Counted from the first letter of the stretch, positions 51,704 to 61,634 are shown. The stretch is 64,000 nucleotides of DNA from an uncultured Dorea sp. (GCA_910580235.1 CAJTVU010000002.1:124001-188000); one strand, 5' to 3'. Translations and numbers: made by a program. Notes: generated from the letters alone by a model not told the origin.

Positions 51704-51741
51704 ACCCAACCTTTCCGTCTAAAGCCTCCTGCGCTCCCGGC

Positions 51742-52362
51742 CTACACAAATGGATTATGTGCCTTCTCATGTCCGATCGTCGTCTCCCCGGAATGCCCCG
51801 GACAGACATACGTCTCATCCGGCAGCACAAATAACCTCTCACGGATAGAGGCCACCAGATCCAACATGCTGCTACCTACAAAATCCGTCCGGCCTACAGA
51901 GTTCTGGAACAGCGTATCGCCGCTGAAAAGCACGCCCTCATCCTCGACATAGTAGCAGACGCCCCCTCTTGTATGTCCCGGCGTGTGTATGGCCTTAAAA
52001 TCATACCCTGCGAAATGAAGCTCCTGACCGTCTTTTAAACACTCTGCCCCCGAAAATGTGTAGCCCGGCGTATAGGACGCGGACAAATTAAGCCTCGCGT
52101 CATTCATAACGTCCGCGTCATCCTCGTGGACATACACCGGCATCTCCCACTTTCCCAAAAGAGCGTCTATCCCCATAATGTGATCAAAATGCCCATGGGT
52201 GAGGAGGATCGCCTGGGGCTTATAGCCCTCTGCCTCTATATGGCCTTCCAGACGCTTCGACGCTCCGCCTGGGTCGATAATGACGATCTCTTTCGTCTCC
52301 TCATTGATCGCGAGATAGCAGTTCGTTCCTAATATCCCCACGGGGATCTTCTCTACCTTCAT
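51742..52362 (-). CDS. Metallo-beta-lactamase-fold hydrolase (glyoxalase II-like)
   Basis: 206 residues. LLTHGHFDHIMG is the HxHxDH metal site; further ligands lie in HTPGHTRGGVCYYV (His), LFSGDTLF (Asp) and CPGHSG (His). The length and motif spacing fit the YcbL/glyoxalase II-like thioester hydrolases, but glyoxalase activity is not proven. It sits between relA and hemZ, as in many Clostridia. Confidence 0.9.
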   Translation of the reverse strand: MKVEKIPVGILGTNCYLAINEETKEIVIIDPGGASKRLEGHIEAEGYKPQAILLTHGHFDHIMGIDALLGKWEMPVYVHEDDADVMNDARLNLSASYTPGYTFSGAECLKDGQELHFAGYDFKAIHTPGHTRGGVCYYVEDEGVLFSGDTLFQNSVGRTDFVGSSMLDLVASIRERLFVLPDETYVCPGHSGETTIGHEKAHNPFV

Positions 52363-52386
52363 AAAAATACCGGCTCCTTTTCCTTC

Positions 52387-54735
52387 CTATCCTGTGGTCC
52401 TCTCAATGTCTATCACTTCCTCAAGCTGGCGCATCTTTGCGATCAGCCTGGAGAGCTGCTCTCTGCCGCAGACGATGAACCCCGTCTCAATGGTGGCCGT
52501 CCCCTGCTTGCTCGTGCGGACGTTCATACTTTTTACATCCACTTCCGCCTCTGTAAAAATCCTGGAGATATCCAGGATAAGCCCCTGTCTGTCCGTAGCG
52601 TAGATCTTTATCTCTGCCAGATAGCGGCCTTCCTCATTCTTCGCTACATTGTTCTCCCATTCCACCGTAATGAGCCGCGCTCTCTCAGCCTCCGTGAGAT
52701 GGAGCATGTTCACGCAGTCTGTGCGGTGGATCGTCATTCCCCGCCCGCGGGTCACGAACCCGACGATCTCATCGCCCGGGACAGGGTTACAGCACCGGGA
52801 GAACCGCACCGCCATGTCGTCGATGCCCTTTACGACAATACCGCTCTTAGACTTGGCGATATGCACCTTATTCCTCGATGCTTCCGCCACACGCTCCAGG
52901 ACGGATTCATCTGTAATCTCCTGCTTGTGATCCTTCCCGTACTCTTCTGCGAGGCGGTTTACGACCTGGCCCTCTTTCAGCCCGCCGTGCCCAACTGCTG
53001 CCAGAACGGCCTCCCAGTCCCGGAAGCCGTATTTCATCTGTACGATCTCCTGGTACTTCGGCTGCATCACGTCAGACAAAGTGATAGATTTTGCTCTGCA
53101 ATAAGCCGCGATCATCTCTTTGCCCCGGATAATATTCTCTTCTTTAAATTCCTTCTTGAACCACTGGTTTATCTTATTCTTCGCCTGTGTGCTCTTCACA
53201 ATGCCCAGCCAATCGCGGCTTGGGCCTTTCGAATTCTGGGATGTCAGTATCTCGATCCTGTCCCCGTTCTGTATCTTATACCCGATCGGCACCAGCTTGC
53301 CGTTCACCCTCGCGCCGACCATCTTATTCCCAACCGCGCTGTGGATGGCGTAGGCAAAATCAATGGGCGTGGATCCCTGGGGAAGGTTCTTCACATCTCC
53401 CTGGGGCGTGAAGCAGTACACATCCTCCACGAACAGATCCAGATCTCCTTTGATCAGGCTTAGGAACTCCCGGTTATCCGACATGTCCCTCTGCCACTCC
53501 AGTATCTGCCTGAGCCAGCTTAGCTTCTCTTCTTCCTGTGTCGCCACGCTCTTCCTGCTGTCGCCGGTCTCCTTATACTTCCAGTGGGCGGCGATCCCGT
53601 ACTCCGCCGTCTTGTGCATCTCTTCCGTTCGGATCTGTATCTCAAACGGCTGCCCTACCGAGCTCATAAGCGTCGTATGAAGGGACTGGTACATGTTCGG
53701 CTTAGGCATGGCGATATAATCTTTGAAGCGCCCCGGCACGGGCGTATACAGCTCGTGGATGACGCCAAGAGCCGCGTAGCAGTCTTTCACAGAGCCTACG
53801 ATGATCCGCACTGCAAAGAGGTCGTAGATCTGATCCACCGTCTTGTCCTGGTTGACCATCTTTTTATAAATACTGAAGAAATGCTTCACACGCCCGCTTA
53901 CCTCCGCTTTGATGTGCGCGTTCTTCATATGCTTCTCTACCTCTTCCACGATCTGCTGTACGAACTCCTCCCGCTCCATCTTACGGTCGTTAATCTGCTG
54001 CACAAGCTCGAAGAATGTCTCCGGCTGGGAATACTCAAGAGCCAGGTCGTCAAGCTCTGTCTTGATCTTGGATATCCCAAGCCGCTGGGCGATGGGGGCA
54101 TAGATATCCATCGTCTCTTTCGCCTTCTCCTTCTGCTTCGCGGGCGTCATGAACTGGAGCGTCCGCATATTGTGCAGGCGGTCCGCCAGCTTAATAATGA
54201 TGACCCGGATATCTTTCGCCATAGCAAGGAACATCTTACGCAGGTTCTCTGCCTGCACTTCTAATTTATCTGAAGAATAAGACAGCTGTCCCAGCTTCGT
54301 AACACCGTCTACGAGCAGCGCCACCTCTTCCCCGAACATCTCGCTTATCTCTGCTTCGCTGATCTGCGTATCCTCCACCACGTCATGCAGCATCGCCGCA
54401 ATAATGGTCTCCTTATCCATCTCCAGATCGGCGAGGATGATCGCCACCCAGAGCGGATGGACGATATATGGCTCCCCGGATTTGCGCCTCTGGCTTCCAT
54501 GAGCATCTTTTGCCAGCTCGTAGGCCTTTCGGATCATGCTCACATCGGTAGACGGATGATATTTGCGTATACGGGCAATTAACATGTCATACAGCTTATC
54601 CGGGCTCTCATAATCATCCGGCGCTTTTACGGCATGGCCGTCCACGATCTCAAGCCCCTCTCTCGGATCCCGCATCAATGCCTCAGGCGCGATACGGTTA
54701 TCGAAAGATTCATACGTCGTAACCTTATCTGACAT
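52387..54735 (-). CDS. relA: Bifunctional (p)ppGpp synthetase/hydrolase
   Basis: 782 residues, Rel type. The HD hydrolase (about 45-200) has HGSQRRKSGEPYIVHPLWVA and MLHDVVEDT; the synthetase domain (about 240-350) has the KMVNQDKTVDQIYDLFAVRI and MYQSLHTTLM segments. TGS (about 405-465), a helical region with CCNPVPGDEIVGFVTRGRG (zinc finger-like) and a C-terminal ACT domain (about 705-782) follow. It makes and degrades the stringent-response alarmones. AAGGAGG ribosome site; 73 nt after recJ. Confidence 0.96.
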   Translation of the reverse strand: MSDKVTTYESFDNRIAPEALMRDPREGLEIVDGHAVKAPDDYESPDKLYDMLIARIRKYHPSTDVSMIRKAYELAKDAHGSQRRKSGEPYIVHPLWVAIILADLEMDKETIIAAMLHDVVEDTQISEAEISEMFGEEVALLVDGVTKLGQLSYSSDKLEVQAENLRKMFLAMAKDIRVIIIKLADRLHNMRTLQFMTPAKQKEKAKETMDIYAPIAQRLGISKIKTELDDLALEYSQPETFFELVQQINDRKMEREEFVQQIVEEVEKHMKNAHIKAEVSGRVKHFFSIYKKMVNQDKTVDQIYDLFAVRIIVGSVKDCYAALGVIHELYTPVPGRFKDYIAMPKPNMYQSLHTTLMSSVGQPFEIQIRTEEMHKTAEYGIAAHWKYKETGDSRKSVATQEEEKLSWLRQILEWQRDMSDNREFLSLIKGDLDLFVEDVYCFTPQGDVKNLPQGSTPIDFAYAIHSAVGNKMVGARVNGKLVPIGYKIQNGDRIEILTSQNSKGPSRDWLGIVKSTQAKNKINQWFKKEFKEENIIRGKEMIAAYCRAKSITLSDVMQPKYQEIVQMKYGFRDWEAVLAAVGHGGLKEGQVVNRLAEEYGKDHKQEITDESVLERVAEASRNKVHIAKSKSGIVVKGIDDMAVRFSRCCNPVPGDEIVGFVTRGRGMTIHRTDCVNMLHLTEAERARLITVEWENNVAKNEEGRYLAEIKIYATDRQGLILDISRIFTEAEVDVKSMNVRTSKQGTATIETGFIVCGREQLSRLIAKMRQLEEVIDIERTTG

Positions 54736-54808
54736 ATTATTGCCTCCTTTCCTCTCTTAATAATCTGTTCAACAGTATAGCACTAATCCGTCAGATTTTC
54801 AAATATTT

Positions 54809-56524
54809 CTACATATAGTGCGTAATCACGACTTGAAGCGACCGTTCTCCTCTGTATTCATTTATCTCCGGATAGTATGTAACCGTAAGCTTCCCGCCGC
54901 CGTCTCTTAGCTTCTGCCGGAAATCATCTACATCCCCAAAGTACACTGCAGGCAGGCAGGAGCCTTGCGCGTCTGCCGCCCTCGCTTTTATGACATTGCG
55001 GTCCTTCCCGATCACGCGGACGTCCGTAAAAGCGATGGAGCGCCCTGCGAACACCGGTCTCGTATTGCCTTTCCCAAAAGGCTCCAGAAGGGACAGCTCT
55101 TCTACCAGCTTCCCCGTCACAGCGGAAAAAGGCATCTCCATGTCTATAACGACTTTCTCGGCCATCTCCTTCTCACTTAACGTACATCTCTCATTTACTG
55201 TGCGCCGGAACAGATCAATCTTCTCTTTCTCCATAGATACGCCGGCCGCCAGCCGATGGCCGCCGTATTTTGTAAATAATTCTTTACACTTTGTCAGCTC
55301 TTCATACATAGGATATGCATCAATGGAGCGCCCGGAACCTTTTACCCCTTCTTCCGCGTCCGTCAGTACGAACACCGGCCTGCCAAACCTCTCCCGCACT
55401 CTCCCTGCCACGATCCCCGCCAGGCTCTCATGACAGTCAGGAAGATAGAGCACAAGCACCTTCTCTCCTTTCCCGCACCTCTCCTCTGCCTGGGAGGCCG
55501 CCTGTTCTACCGCCCGTATTGTCATAGCTTTACGGCTGTCATTGAGAGCTTTTAAGTCCGCCGCCAGCACGCGCGCCTCCCGCTCATCTCGGACACGCAG
55601 AAGGGCGAGGGCGCGCCTGGCCGTGTCAAGCCTTCCTCCGGCATTTAAGCATGGCCCCAGCACGAACCCGACATGGTACGCCCGGATGCCGTCCTTCTTA
55701 AGCCCCGTACATTCGATCAGCGCTTTAAGCCCCGGATTCGACGTGCGCTTTAACATCTGCAGCCCCTCTTTTACAAATATCCGGTTCTCCCCGGTCAAGT
55801 CCATTACATCGCCCACTGTGGCGATCGCCACATTCTCGATCAGATAATCCAGATCTTCAGCGTCGCGCCCGGATGCCTCGTAAAGCGCCTCCACCAGCTT
55901 GTAGGCGACCGCCGCGCCGCACAGCCCCTTGAACGGATAAGGGCACCCTTCCTGTTTTGGATCCACGACCGCGTCGGCAGGCGGCAGGATAGGACGTCTC
56001 TCTCCACCCGCCTCCTCGTAGGGCACTTCGTGATGATCTGTCACGATCACCGTCATTCCAAGGCTCTTCCCATACGCGATCTCCTCTGCCGCCGCAATTC
56101 CGTTGTCACATGTAATGATCGTGTCTACCCCCTCCTTGGAAGCACGCTCGATCAGCCGGACGTTCAGCCCGTACCCGTCTTTCTTCCGGTCAGGGATATC
56201 GCTGTCCACCGAAGCTCCGAGAGCCTCCAGCCCTTCCAGCAGTATATAGGCGGCGTTCACGCCGTCGATATCATAGTCCCCGATCACCCGGATCTTCTTA
56301 TCCTCCCGGATCTTCTCAAGCAGGATTCCCACCGCCCTGTCCATATCCTTCAGCATCATACCGTCTGCAAGGTCTGCGACCGTGCCGTTCAGATACAGAT
56401 CGACGTCCCGGTCCCCTATCACCTCCCGGTTGCGTATAAGAGACGCCAGTCTCGGGCTGATCCCATATTTTCTGCCGATCTCTTCAAAATCAGCGCCTTT
56501 TCTTAAAATTACCCATTGCTCCAT
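54809..56524 (-). CDS. recJ: Single-stranded-DNA exonuclease RecJ
   Basis: 571 residues. The DHH phosphoesterase core has VIGDYDIDGVNAAYI (motif I) and VIVTDHHEVPYEEAG (DHH motif III), DLTGENRIFVKEGLQMLK and the DHHA1 part AGIVAGRVRERFGRPVFV with GSGRSIDAYPM. The C-terminal OB-like part is AGRSIAFTDVRVIGKDRN. It degrades ssDNA 5' to 3' in mismatch and recombinational repair. The ATG at 56524 with GGGGGCGG upstream is chosen. Between secDF and relA. Confidence 0.94.
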   Translation of the reverse strand: MEQWVILRKGADFEEIGRKYGISPRLASLIRNREVIGDRDVDLYLNGTVADLADGMMLKDMDRAVGILLEKIREDKKIRVIGDYDIDGVNAAYILLEGLEALGASVDSDIPDRKKDGYGLNVRLIERASKEGVDTIITCDNGIAAAEEIAYGKSLGMTVIVTDHHEVPYEEAGGERRPILPPADAVVDPKQEGCPYPFKGLCGAAVAYKLVEALYEASGRDAEDLDYLIENVAIATVGDVMDLTGENRIFVKEGLQMLKRTSNPGLKALIECTGLKKDGIRAYHVGFVLGPCLNAGGRLDTARRALALLRVRDEREARVLAADLKALNDSRKAMTIRAVEQAASQAEERCGKGEKVLVLYLPDCHESLAGIVAGRVRERFGRPVFVLTDAEEGVKGSGRSIDAYPMYEELTKCKELFTKYGGHRLAAGVSMEKEKIDLFRRTVNERCTLSEKEMAEKVVIDMEMPFSAVTGKLVEELSLLEPFGKGNTRPVFAGRSIAFTDVRVIGKDRNVIKARAADAQGSCLPAVYFGDVDDFRQKLRDGGGKLTVTYYPEINEYRGERSLQVVITHYM

Positions 56525-56612
56525 ATCCGCCCCCATAAGCCAAGAACGGCAACCAGGCTACAGGCCCGGTCACCGCCTCATCGTCAGAAGGAATCCTCAG
56601 ATACCCTCCTGC

Positions 56613-58862
56613 CTATTCCTTTACAAACCTCTTCTTCATCACATACCAGAGCGCGCCGGTAATGCAGACAGACGAATATGCCCCGCATACGATGCCCGCC
56701 ATAAGCGGCAGCGCGAATTCTCTGATAGAGCTTACTCCCATAACAAAGAGTACCGCCACCATGACAAAGGTCGTCAGAGACGTGTAGATGCTCCTTGTCA
56801 GAGTCTGCGTAATGCTCTTATTCACCAGCTCTTTCAGATCCGCTCTTGATCCTGCGTAATGCAGCTCTTCACGTATACGGTCAAAGATAACGATAGTCGC
56901 ATTGATCGAGTAGCCTACAATGGTCAGCATACATGCGATAAATGTGTTCCCGACAGATATCCTTGCAACGCCGTAGAATGCAAGTACGACCAGCACGTCA
57001 TGAAGGAGGGCCGCCACCGCGCTCGTCGCGAAACGGATGTCCTTGAACCGGAACCAGATGTACAGGAGCATACAGATCGTTGCCAGGATCACTGCGATGA
57101 TCGCGTCCTTTCTCATCTCGCTGCTCACTGTAGAGCTGATATTCTCCGCTGTGATCTGCGCCTCATCTACCCCGAAGCCTTCTGCCAGAGCCGCATTTAA
57201 CGCCTCGCGCTCTGAGAGCTCCAGCGTGACCGTCTTAATAATGACCTGGTTCGTCCCTGTCACTTTCTGAGTCTGCACATTGGCGTCCCCTGTCACTTCC
57301 TCCACGACAGGGACGATCTTCTCATCGATCTCTTCAATCGAATAGTCTTCGTTAAATGTTACATTGGTAGCCGTACCGCCTTCGAACTCCAGGCTGTACG
57401 CGAACGCGCCTCTGCCTCCTGCCGCGTTGGCCCCGATGATCCCTCCTCCGATCACGATCACAAGAAGGGAAGCTGCAAAAAATACCTTTCTTTTGGAGAG
57501 GAAATCAATAGCCCCGCGCTCTTTGGCCGGCCTGCAATAGAGCTTCTCACTGCGAAGCCCCACTGCATAGAACGCATACACGATCATACGCGTAATCACA
57601 AGCGCTGTGAACATAGAGACGATAATACCGATCCCCAGCGTCTGCGCGAAGCCTTTCACTGTGCCGGATCCCATGACCCACAGCACAAGCGCGGCGATGA
57701 GCGTCGTAATATTCCCGTCCACGATCGCGGACAGCGCTTTCTGGAACCCTGTCTTAAGAGAATTGCGGACGCTTTTGCCCCGCGCCATCTCTTCCTTTAC
57801 ACGGGCAAAGATAATAACGTTGGCGTCCACCGCCATACCAATGCCAAGGATGATGCCCGCAATGCCCGGCAGCGTCAAAGTGACTTCAAATGCATTCAGT
57901 ATCACAAGCACAAGCCCAGTATAGATGACAAGTGCAAGGCTCGCCGCAAGCCCCGGCAGATAGTATACGAATATCATGAACAAGAACACGATCGCCAGGC
58001 CGATGACACCGGCCTTTAAGCTGGTGCTGATAGCCTGCTCCCCAAGCTGCGCCCCTACGACATTCGAGCGAAGCTCTGTAAGCTCCAGCTTAAGCCCGCC
58101 GATACGGATCGTGGAGGCAAGGACGTCCGCCTCCTCAAACGTCATGTTGCCGCTGATCTCTGCCTGCCCGTTCTTGATCGGCTCCCGCACGGTGGCCACG
58201 CTGGCAAAAGCCCCGTCATAGTATATGCCGATGCTGTCTTTCGTCTCCGCCGCCGCGGTCGTCGCTTCCGCGAACTTCTCAGCGCCCTCGTCCGTAAATG
58301 TAAGGCTGACGACATACTCGTTCTGCCTTGTCGTCTGATTCTCTCTGGAGCCCGCCTGGGCTCCTTTCACATCATTCCCTGCAAGGATGAGCGAACCGTC
58401 CTCCTCCAGCTCCTCGATCGTCTTATTCAGCTTATAATCCTGCCCCACATCTCCCGTAAAGCCCGTCTGAGAGTAATTGGCAGATCCGTCGCTCCCTTTC
58501 TCCGCGATAAAGTACAGGGAGCCTGGCTGCCCCAGCTCATCTAAGATGTCATTGGCGTTGGACACGCCCGGGATCTCAATATTGATCCTGTCGTCTCCTT
58601 CGCGGTACACGCTGGACTCCGTGCTGTACTGCTCTACACGCTTCTGCAGCTTGTAGACCGTGTCGCTCATATCCTCCTCGGAAGCGTTTTTATCTTTCAC
58701 CTGGTACGTAATGCTGACGCCGCCGGCAAGGTCAAGGCCTAATTTAATATTTCTTGCCGAACCGCTGCGGCTCTCGCCAAATCCAACGACCGTCGTAAAT
58801 CCTAAAAGGCCGATCAGGGCCGCGGTCAAGATCAGGCTTATCATCCCTCTGCTCTTCTTCAT
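56613..58862 (-). CDS. secDF: Fused SecD-SecF protein translocation subunit
   Basis: 749 residues. The SecD half (1-445) has one N-terminal membrane segment, a large external domain (about 35-260) and five clustered segments; the SecF half (about 455-749) repeats this plan. Motif text GLDLAGGVSITYQV and MAVDANVIIFARVKEEM (SecD), EFEGGTATNVTF and GYSINATIVIFDRIREEL (SecF). It uses the proton gradient to pull proteins out of SecYEG. The fusion is typical for Clostridia and some Bacilli. 30 nt after the SCIFF maturase gene. Confidence 0.96.
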   Translation of the reverse strand: MKKSRGMISLILTAALIGLLGFTTVVGFGESRSGSARNIKLGLDLAGGVSITYQVKDKNASEEDMSDTVYKLQKRVEQYSTESSVYREGDDRINIEIPGVSNANDILDELGQPGSLYFIAEKGSDGSANYSQTGFTGDVGQDYKLNKTIEELEEDGSLILAGNDVKGAQAGSRENQTTRQNEYVVSLTFTDEGAEKFAEATTAAAETKDSIGIYYDGAFASVATVREPIKNGQAEISGNMTFEEADVLASTIRIGGLKLELTELRSNVVGAQLGEQAISTSLKAGVIGLAIVFLFMIFVYYLPGLAASLALVIYTGLVLVILNAFEVTLTLPGIAGIILGIGMAVDANVIIFARVKEEMARGKSVRNSLKTGFQKALSAIVDGNITTLIAALVLWVMGSGTVKGFAQTLGIGIIVSMFTALVITRMIVYAFYAVGLRSEKLYCRPAKERGAIDFLSKRKVFFAASLLVIVIGGGIIGANAAGGRGAFAYSLEFEGGTATNVTFNEDYSIEEIDEKIVPVVEEVTGDANVQTQKVTGTNQVIIKTVTLELSEREALNAALAEGFGVDEAQITAENISSTVSSEMRKDAIIAVILATICMLLYIWFRFKDIRFATSAVAALLHDVLVVLAFYGVARISVGNTFIACMLTIVGYSINATIVIFDRIREELHYAGSRADLKELVNKSITQTLTRSIYTSLTTFVMVAVLFVMGVSSIREFALPLMAGIVCGAYSSVCITGALWYVMKKRFVKE

Positions 58863-58892
58863 CGTAATCTTTTCTTCCTTTCTTATCACCTG

Positions 58893-60287
58893 TTATATGC
58901 CCGCCAGCGCCGCTTTCATCATAATCGCGCATTCTACGCGCTTCCTCTGCATCTCGCAGCCAATATCATAGGTGTTATGTATCGTTCCATGGAAATGGTG
59001 GGCGTTGGCCATACAGCCTCCGCTGCAATAGAATTTCGCAAAACAGCCTCTGCACTTCTCCTTGGAGTACACGCTGCAGCTTCTGAACGCATCCGCGATC
59101 TCCGGCTTTACGATGCCCTCGTCCACATTCCCCATAAGGAACTCTTCCTGGCCGACGAACTGATGGCACGGGTACAGATCCCCCCACGGGGTCACCGCCA
59201 GGTACTCCGTACCTGAGCCGCATCCGGACAAGCGCTTCGCCACGCACGGCCCTCCGTCCAGATCTATCATGAAGTGGAAGAAGGTAAAGCCCTCCCCCTT
59301 CTTCTCTTTCTCGATCATAATCTCCGCAAGGCGGTCATACTCTTCTTTGATTGCCGGGATATCCTCTTCCCGTATCGCATAGGGATCGCTCTCATCCCCC
59401 ACTACCGGCTCCATGGAGATCTGCTTAAAGCCCAGCTGCGCGAAATGAAGGACATCCTCGCCAAAATCCAGGTTGTTCCTCGTAAACGTGCCGCGGATAT
59501 AATATTTCTCCTGTCTCCTGCTTCTGGCAAGCTTCTGGAACTTCGGCACGATCAGATCGTAGCTTCCTTTGCCGCTGCGGAACGGGCGCATAGCGTCATT
59601 GATCTCCTTTCGCCCGTCAAGGCTTAATACTACGTTGTCCATCTCCTTGTTTATGAACTCCTGGATCTCGTCGTTTAAAAGCACGCCGTTCGTAGTCACG
59701 GTAAAGCGGAAACGCTTATCGTAGATCTTTTCCTGTTCCCTTCCATACGCCACAAGGTCTTTCACGACCTGCCAGTTCATAAGCGGCTCCCCGCCGAAGA
59801 AATCCACTTCCAAGTTCCGGCGGCTGCCGGAATTCGCAATGAGGAAGTCCAGCGCTTTCTTTCCCACTTCATAGCTCATGAGAGCCCTTCTCCCGTGGTA
59901 CTCGCCCTCCTCTGCAAAACAATATCTGCAGGCAAGGTTACAGTCGTGGGCGATATGAAGGCACAGAGCTTTCACTACAGTCTTCCGCTCTCTCACTATC
60001 TCCGTCATGCCCTCGAACTCATCTTTTGTAAAGAGCCGCCCTGCGTCCGTAAGCTCCATGATCTCCGCAAGCGCATCCGTAAGCTCCTCCTCTTCGTACG
60101 AAGCCCCCAGCCTTTCCTTAAGGAGCGCCATCGTCTCCGGCGCGGCAAGCGTCTCCTTCGTATGCTCTTCATCCTGCGCGTTCAGCGACCCTATCACATC
60201 ATAGCAAAGGTCGTCCACCACATGGACAGAACCGCTGTACACGTCAAGAACGATGTTATATCCATGATTCTTATATTGATGTACCAA
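58893..60287 (-). CDS. SCIFF peptide maturase, radical SAM/SPASM
   Basis: 464 residues. The N-terminal VHQYKNHGYNIVLDVYSG peptide-recognition part leads into the radical SAM core with CNLACRYCF (Cys116, 120, 123), GGEPLMNW and TTNGVLL, then a SPASM domain with many Cys (GCGSGTEYLAVTPWGDLYPC, CSVYSKEKCRGCFAKFYCSGGC). Characterised homologues form Cys-to-Thr thioether links in the SCIFF precursor (ranthipeptides). The TTG at 60287 with GGAGG 7 nt upstream gives the canonical N-terminus. It follows the SCIFF gene with a leaky hairpin between, which would allow more peptide than enzyme. Confidence 0.94.
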   Translation of the reverse strand: MVHQYKNHGYNIVLDVYSGSVHVVDDLCYDVIGSLNAQDEEHTKETLAAPETMALLKERLGASYEEEELTDALAEIMELTDAGRLFTKDEFEGMTEIVRERKTVVKALCLHIAHDCNLACRYCFAEEGEYHGRRALMSYEVGKKALDFLIANSGSRRNLEVDFFGGEPLMNWQVVKDLVAYGREQEKIYDKRFRFTVTTNGVLLNDEIQEFINKEMDNVVLSLDGRKEINDAMRPFRSGKGSYDLIVPKFQKLARSRRQEKYYIRGTFTRNNLDFGEDVLHFAQLGFKQISMEPVVGDESDPYAIREEDIPAIKEEYDRLAEIMIEKEKKGEGFTFFHFMIDLDGGPCVAKRLSGCGSGTEYLAVTPWGDLYPCHQFVGQEEFLMGNVDEGIVKPEIADAFRSCSVYSKEKCRGCFAKFYCSGGCMANAHHFHGTIHNTYDIGCEMQRKRVECAIMMKAALAGI

Positions 60288-60321
60288 AGCATTTCCTCCC
60301 AAAGCTAAGAAGATTAACAAC

Positions 60322-60353
60322 AAGAAACAGCGACCCTAAGACCGCTGTCTCTT
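60322..60353 (-). terminator. Hairpin between SCIFF peptide and maturase genes
   Basis: AAGAGACAGCG pairs with CGCTGTTTCTT around a 10-nt loop; the exit (GTTGTTAATC) is only moderately T-rich. Probably a partial terminator or 3' stabilising hairpin that lowers maturase relative to peptide output. Confidence 0.6.
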
Positions 60354-60375
60354 AAGCATCACTTATAATCTTCCG

Positions 60376-60519
60376 CTATCTCTTCTGCTCGCAAGTCTGG
60401 TTCCCTACTGTGCAGGAAGTCTTACACGCTGACTGACAAGATGTCTGGCACTCGCCGCATCCGCTTTTCTTCACTGTATTGTTAAGAGTCTGTGTATTTA
60501 ACGTCTTTATGTGCTTCAT
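60376..60519 (-). CDS. SCIFF peptide (six-cysteine ranthipeptide precursor)
   Basis: 47 residues, MKHIKTLNTQTLNNTVKK leader then a core with six cysteines at 21, 24, 28, 32, 36 and 43, fitting the 'six Cys in forty-five' family present in nearly all Clostridia. Thr26, 34, 37 and 42 are possible acceptors of thioether links. The mature product may act in signalling; its role is little known. The ATG at 60519 with AGGAGGG is chosen over a longer frame. Own promoter at 60557-60585. Confidence 0.95.
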   Translation of the reverse strand: MKHIKTLNTQTLNNTVKKSGCGECQTSCQSACKTSCTVGNQTCEQKR

Positions 60520-60556
60520 CGAAACAATCCCTCCTTGATTTTGCTTAACTTTAGCC

Positions 60557-60585
60557 ATTATACCATCTTTTAGAGGGTTTCGCAA
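60557..60585 (-). promoter_or_regulatory. Promoter of the SCIFF gene
   Basis: TTGCGA (60585-60580), 17-nt spacer, TATAAT (60562-60557), about 38 nt before the ATG. Confidence 0.75.
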
Positions 60586-60603
60586 TGGTTTTTCGACAAA
60601 TCC

Positions 60604-60978
60604 TTATGACAGCATCCCTCCTCCCATGCCTCCTCCGGCACACAGGATAAACGTGGTCAGCAAGTGGGCCGCGTCCCCGTTAAGATCCCGGTACACGCCA
60701 AGCGTGATCAAAAGCAGAAGGCCGAAATAAGCCACGCCAAGCCCCATCCCCCACAGAAAGCGCTTCACCCTCGATAGCTTCCCGATGATAATGCCCCCAA
60801 TCAGCGTAGACAGGAGATATACCCCCACGATGGCGGCTGAGATCACTTTCTCGCTCATCTCCAGCTTATACATGAAGACCGTCAGTACAAGAAGCAATAT
60901 CCCGGTAACGATATAAGCAGCCAGAAGGGCTTTTAATACCCACATTACTTTAGAATCCTTTTTTATCCGTCTCTCCAT
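60604..60978 (-). CDS. TIGR04086-family membrane protein
   Basis: 124 residues with four membrane segments (about 13-35, 42-65, 73-92, 100-120) and the glycine-rich C-terminus CAGGGMGGGMLS. The family is found next to SCIFF genes in Clostridia; whether it exports or anchors the peptide is unknown. The ATG at 60978 has GGGAGGG 6 nt upstream. It ends 85 nt before the SCIFF start, with the SCIFF promoter in between. Confidence 0.86.
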   Translation of the reverse strand: MERRIKKDSKVMWVLKALLAAYIVTGILLLVLTVFMYKLEMSEKVISAAIVGVYLLSTLIGGIIIGKLSRVKRFLWGMGLGVAYFGLLLLITLGVYRDLNGDAAHLLTTFILCAGGGMGGGMLS

Positions 60979-61050
60979 ACGCATCCCTCCCTTGTCTATC
61001 ACAAGGTATGCCGGAACGCTTTGTTTTATTCCCCTGCCCTCTTCCTTTTC

Positions 61051-61599
61051 TTACTGCTCCATCTGCCTTCCGAGAAATGACGCCGCACAGGCCGCCATCT
61101 TCTGCTCAAGATTGCCGAACTTCGCCTTATCCTCTCTCGTAAGGAGCAGCACTCCTCCAATGACGTCGCCCTCGCAGATGATCGGCGTGATCACTTCATA
61201 TTCATATTCCTCCTCCTGGTCGGCGATGACCTTCACATATTTCTTATCCCCTTTTGCCGCAAGGACCGTGCTCCTGTCTTCCAGCTCCCTCTGGAGCGGC
61301 TTGCTGATGTACCTCTCCTGTACCTCTTTCTTCCCGCTCCCCGACGCCGCGATGACCTGATCCATGTCGCAGACGCAGACAAGGCAGCCCATAGTCTGGG
61401 AGAGGCTGTCCGCATACTGCTTCGCAAATACAGACAGCTCCCCGATCGGTGAATATTTCTTCAGGATGATCTCTCCTTCCCTGTCTGTAAATATCTCCAA
61501 CGGGTCGCCCTCGCGGATCCGAAGGGTCCTGCGTATCTCTTTCGGGATCACGACTCTCCCCAGATCATCTATCCTTCTGACAATTCCTGTTGCCTTCAT
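61051..61599 (-). CDS. spoVT: Stage V sporulation protein T (AbrB/GAF regulator)
   Basis: 182 residues. An N-terminal SpoVT-AbrB swapped-hairpin DNA-binding domain (1-50; RRIDDLGRVVIPKEIRRTL) is followed by a C-terminal GAF-like domain (about 55-178). SpoVT tunes forespore gene expression under sigma-G. The ATG at 61599 has GGAGGG; the frame continues upstream to 61719 but this covers the promoter. A sigma-G-like promoter is at 61635-61663. Its presence supports an endospore former. Confidence 0.94.
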   Translation of the reverse strand: MKATGIVRRIDDLGRVVIPKEIRRTLRIREGDPLEIFTDREGEIILKKYSPIGELSVFAKQYADSLSQTMGCLVCVCDMDQVIAASGSGKKEVQERYISKPLQRELEDRSTVLAAKGDKKYVKVIADQEEEYEYEVITPIICEGDVIGGVLLLTREDKAKFGNLEQKMAACAASFLGRQMEQ

Positions 61600-61634
61600 A
61601 TAGAAATCCCTCCATCTTAAGCTTGAGTTTCTGT

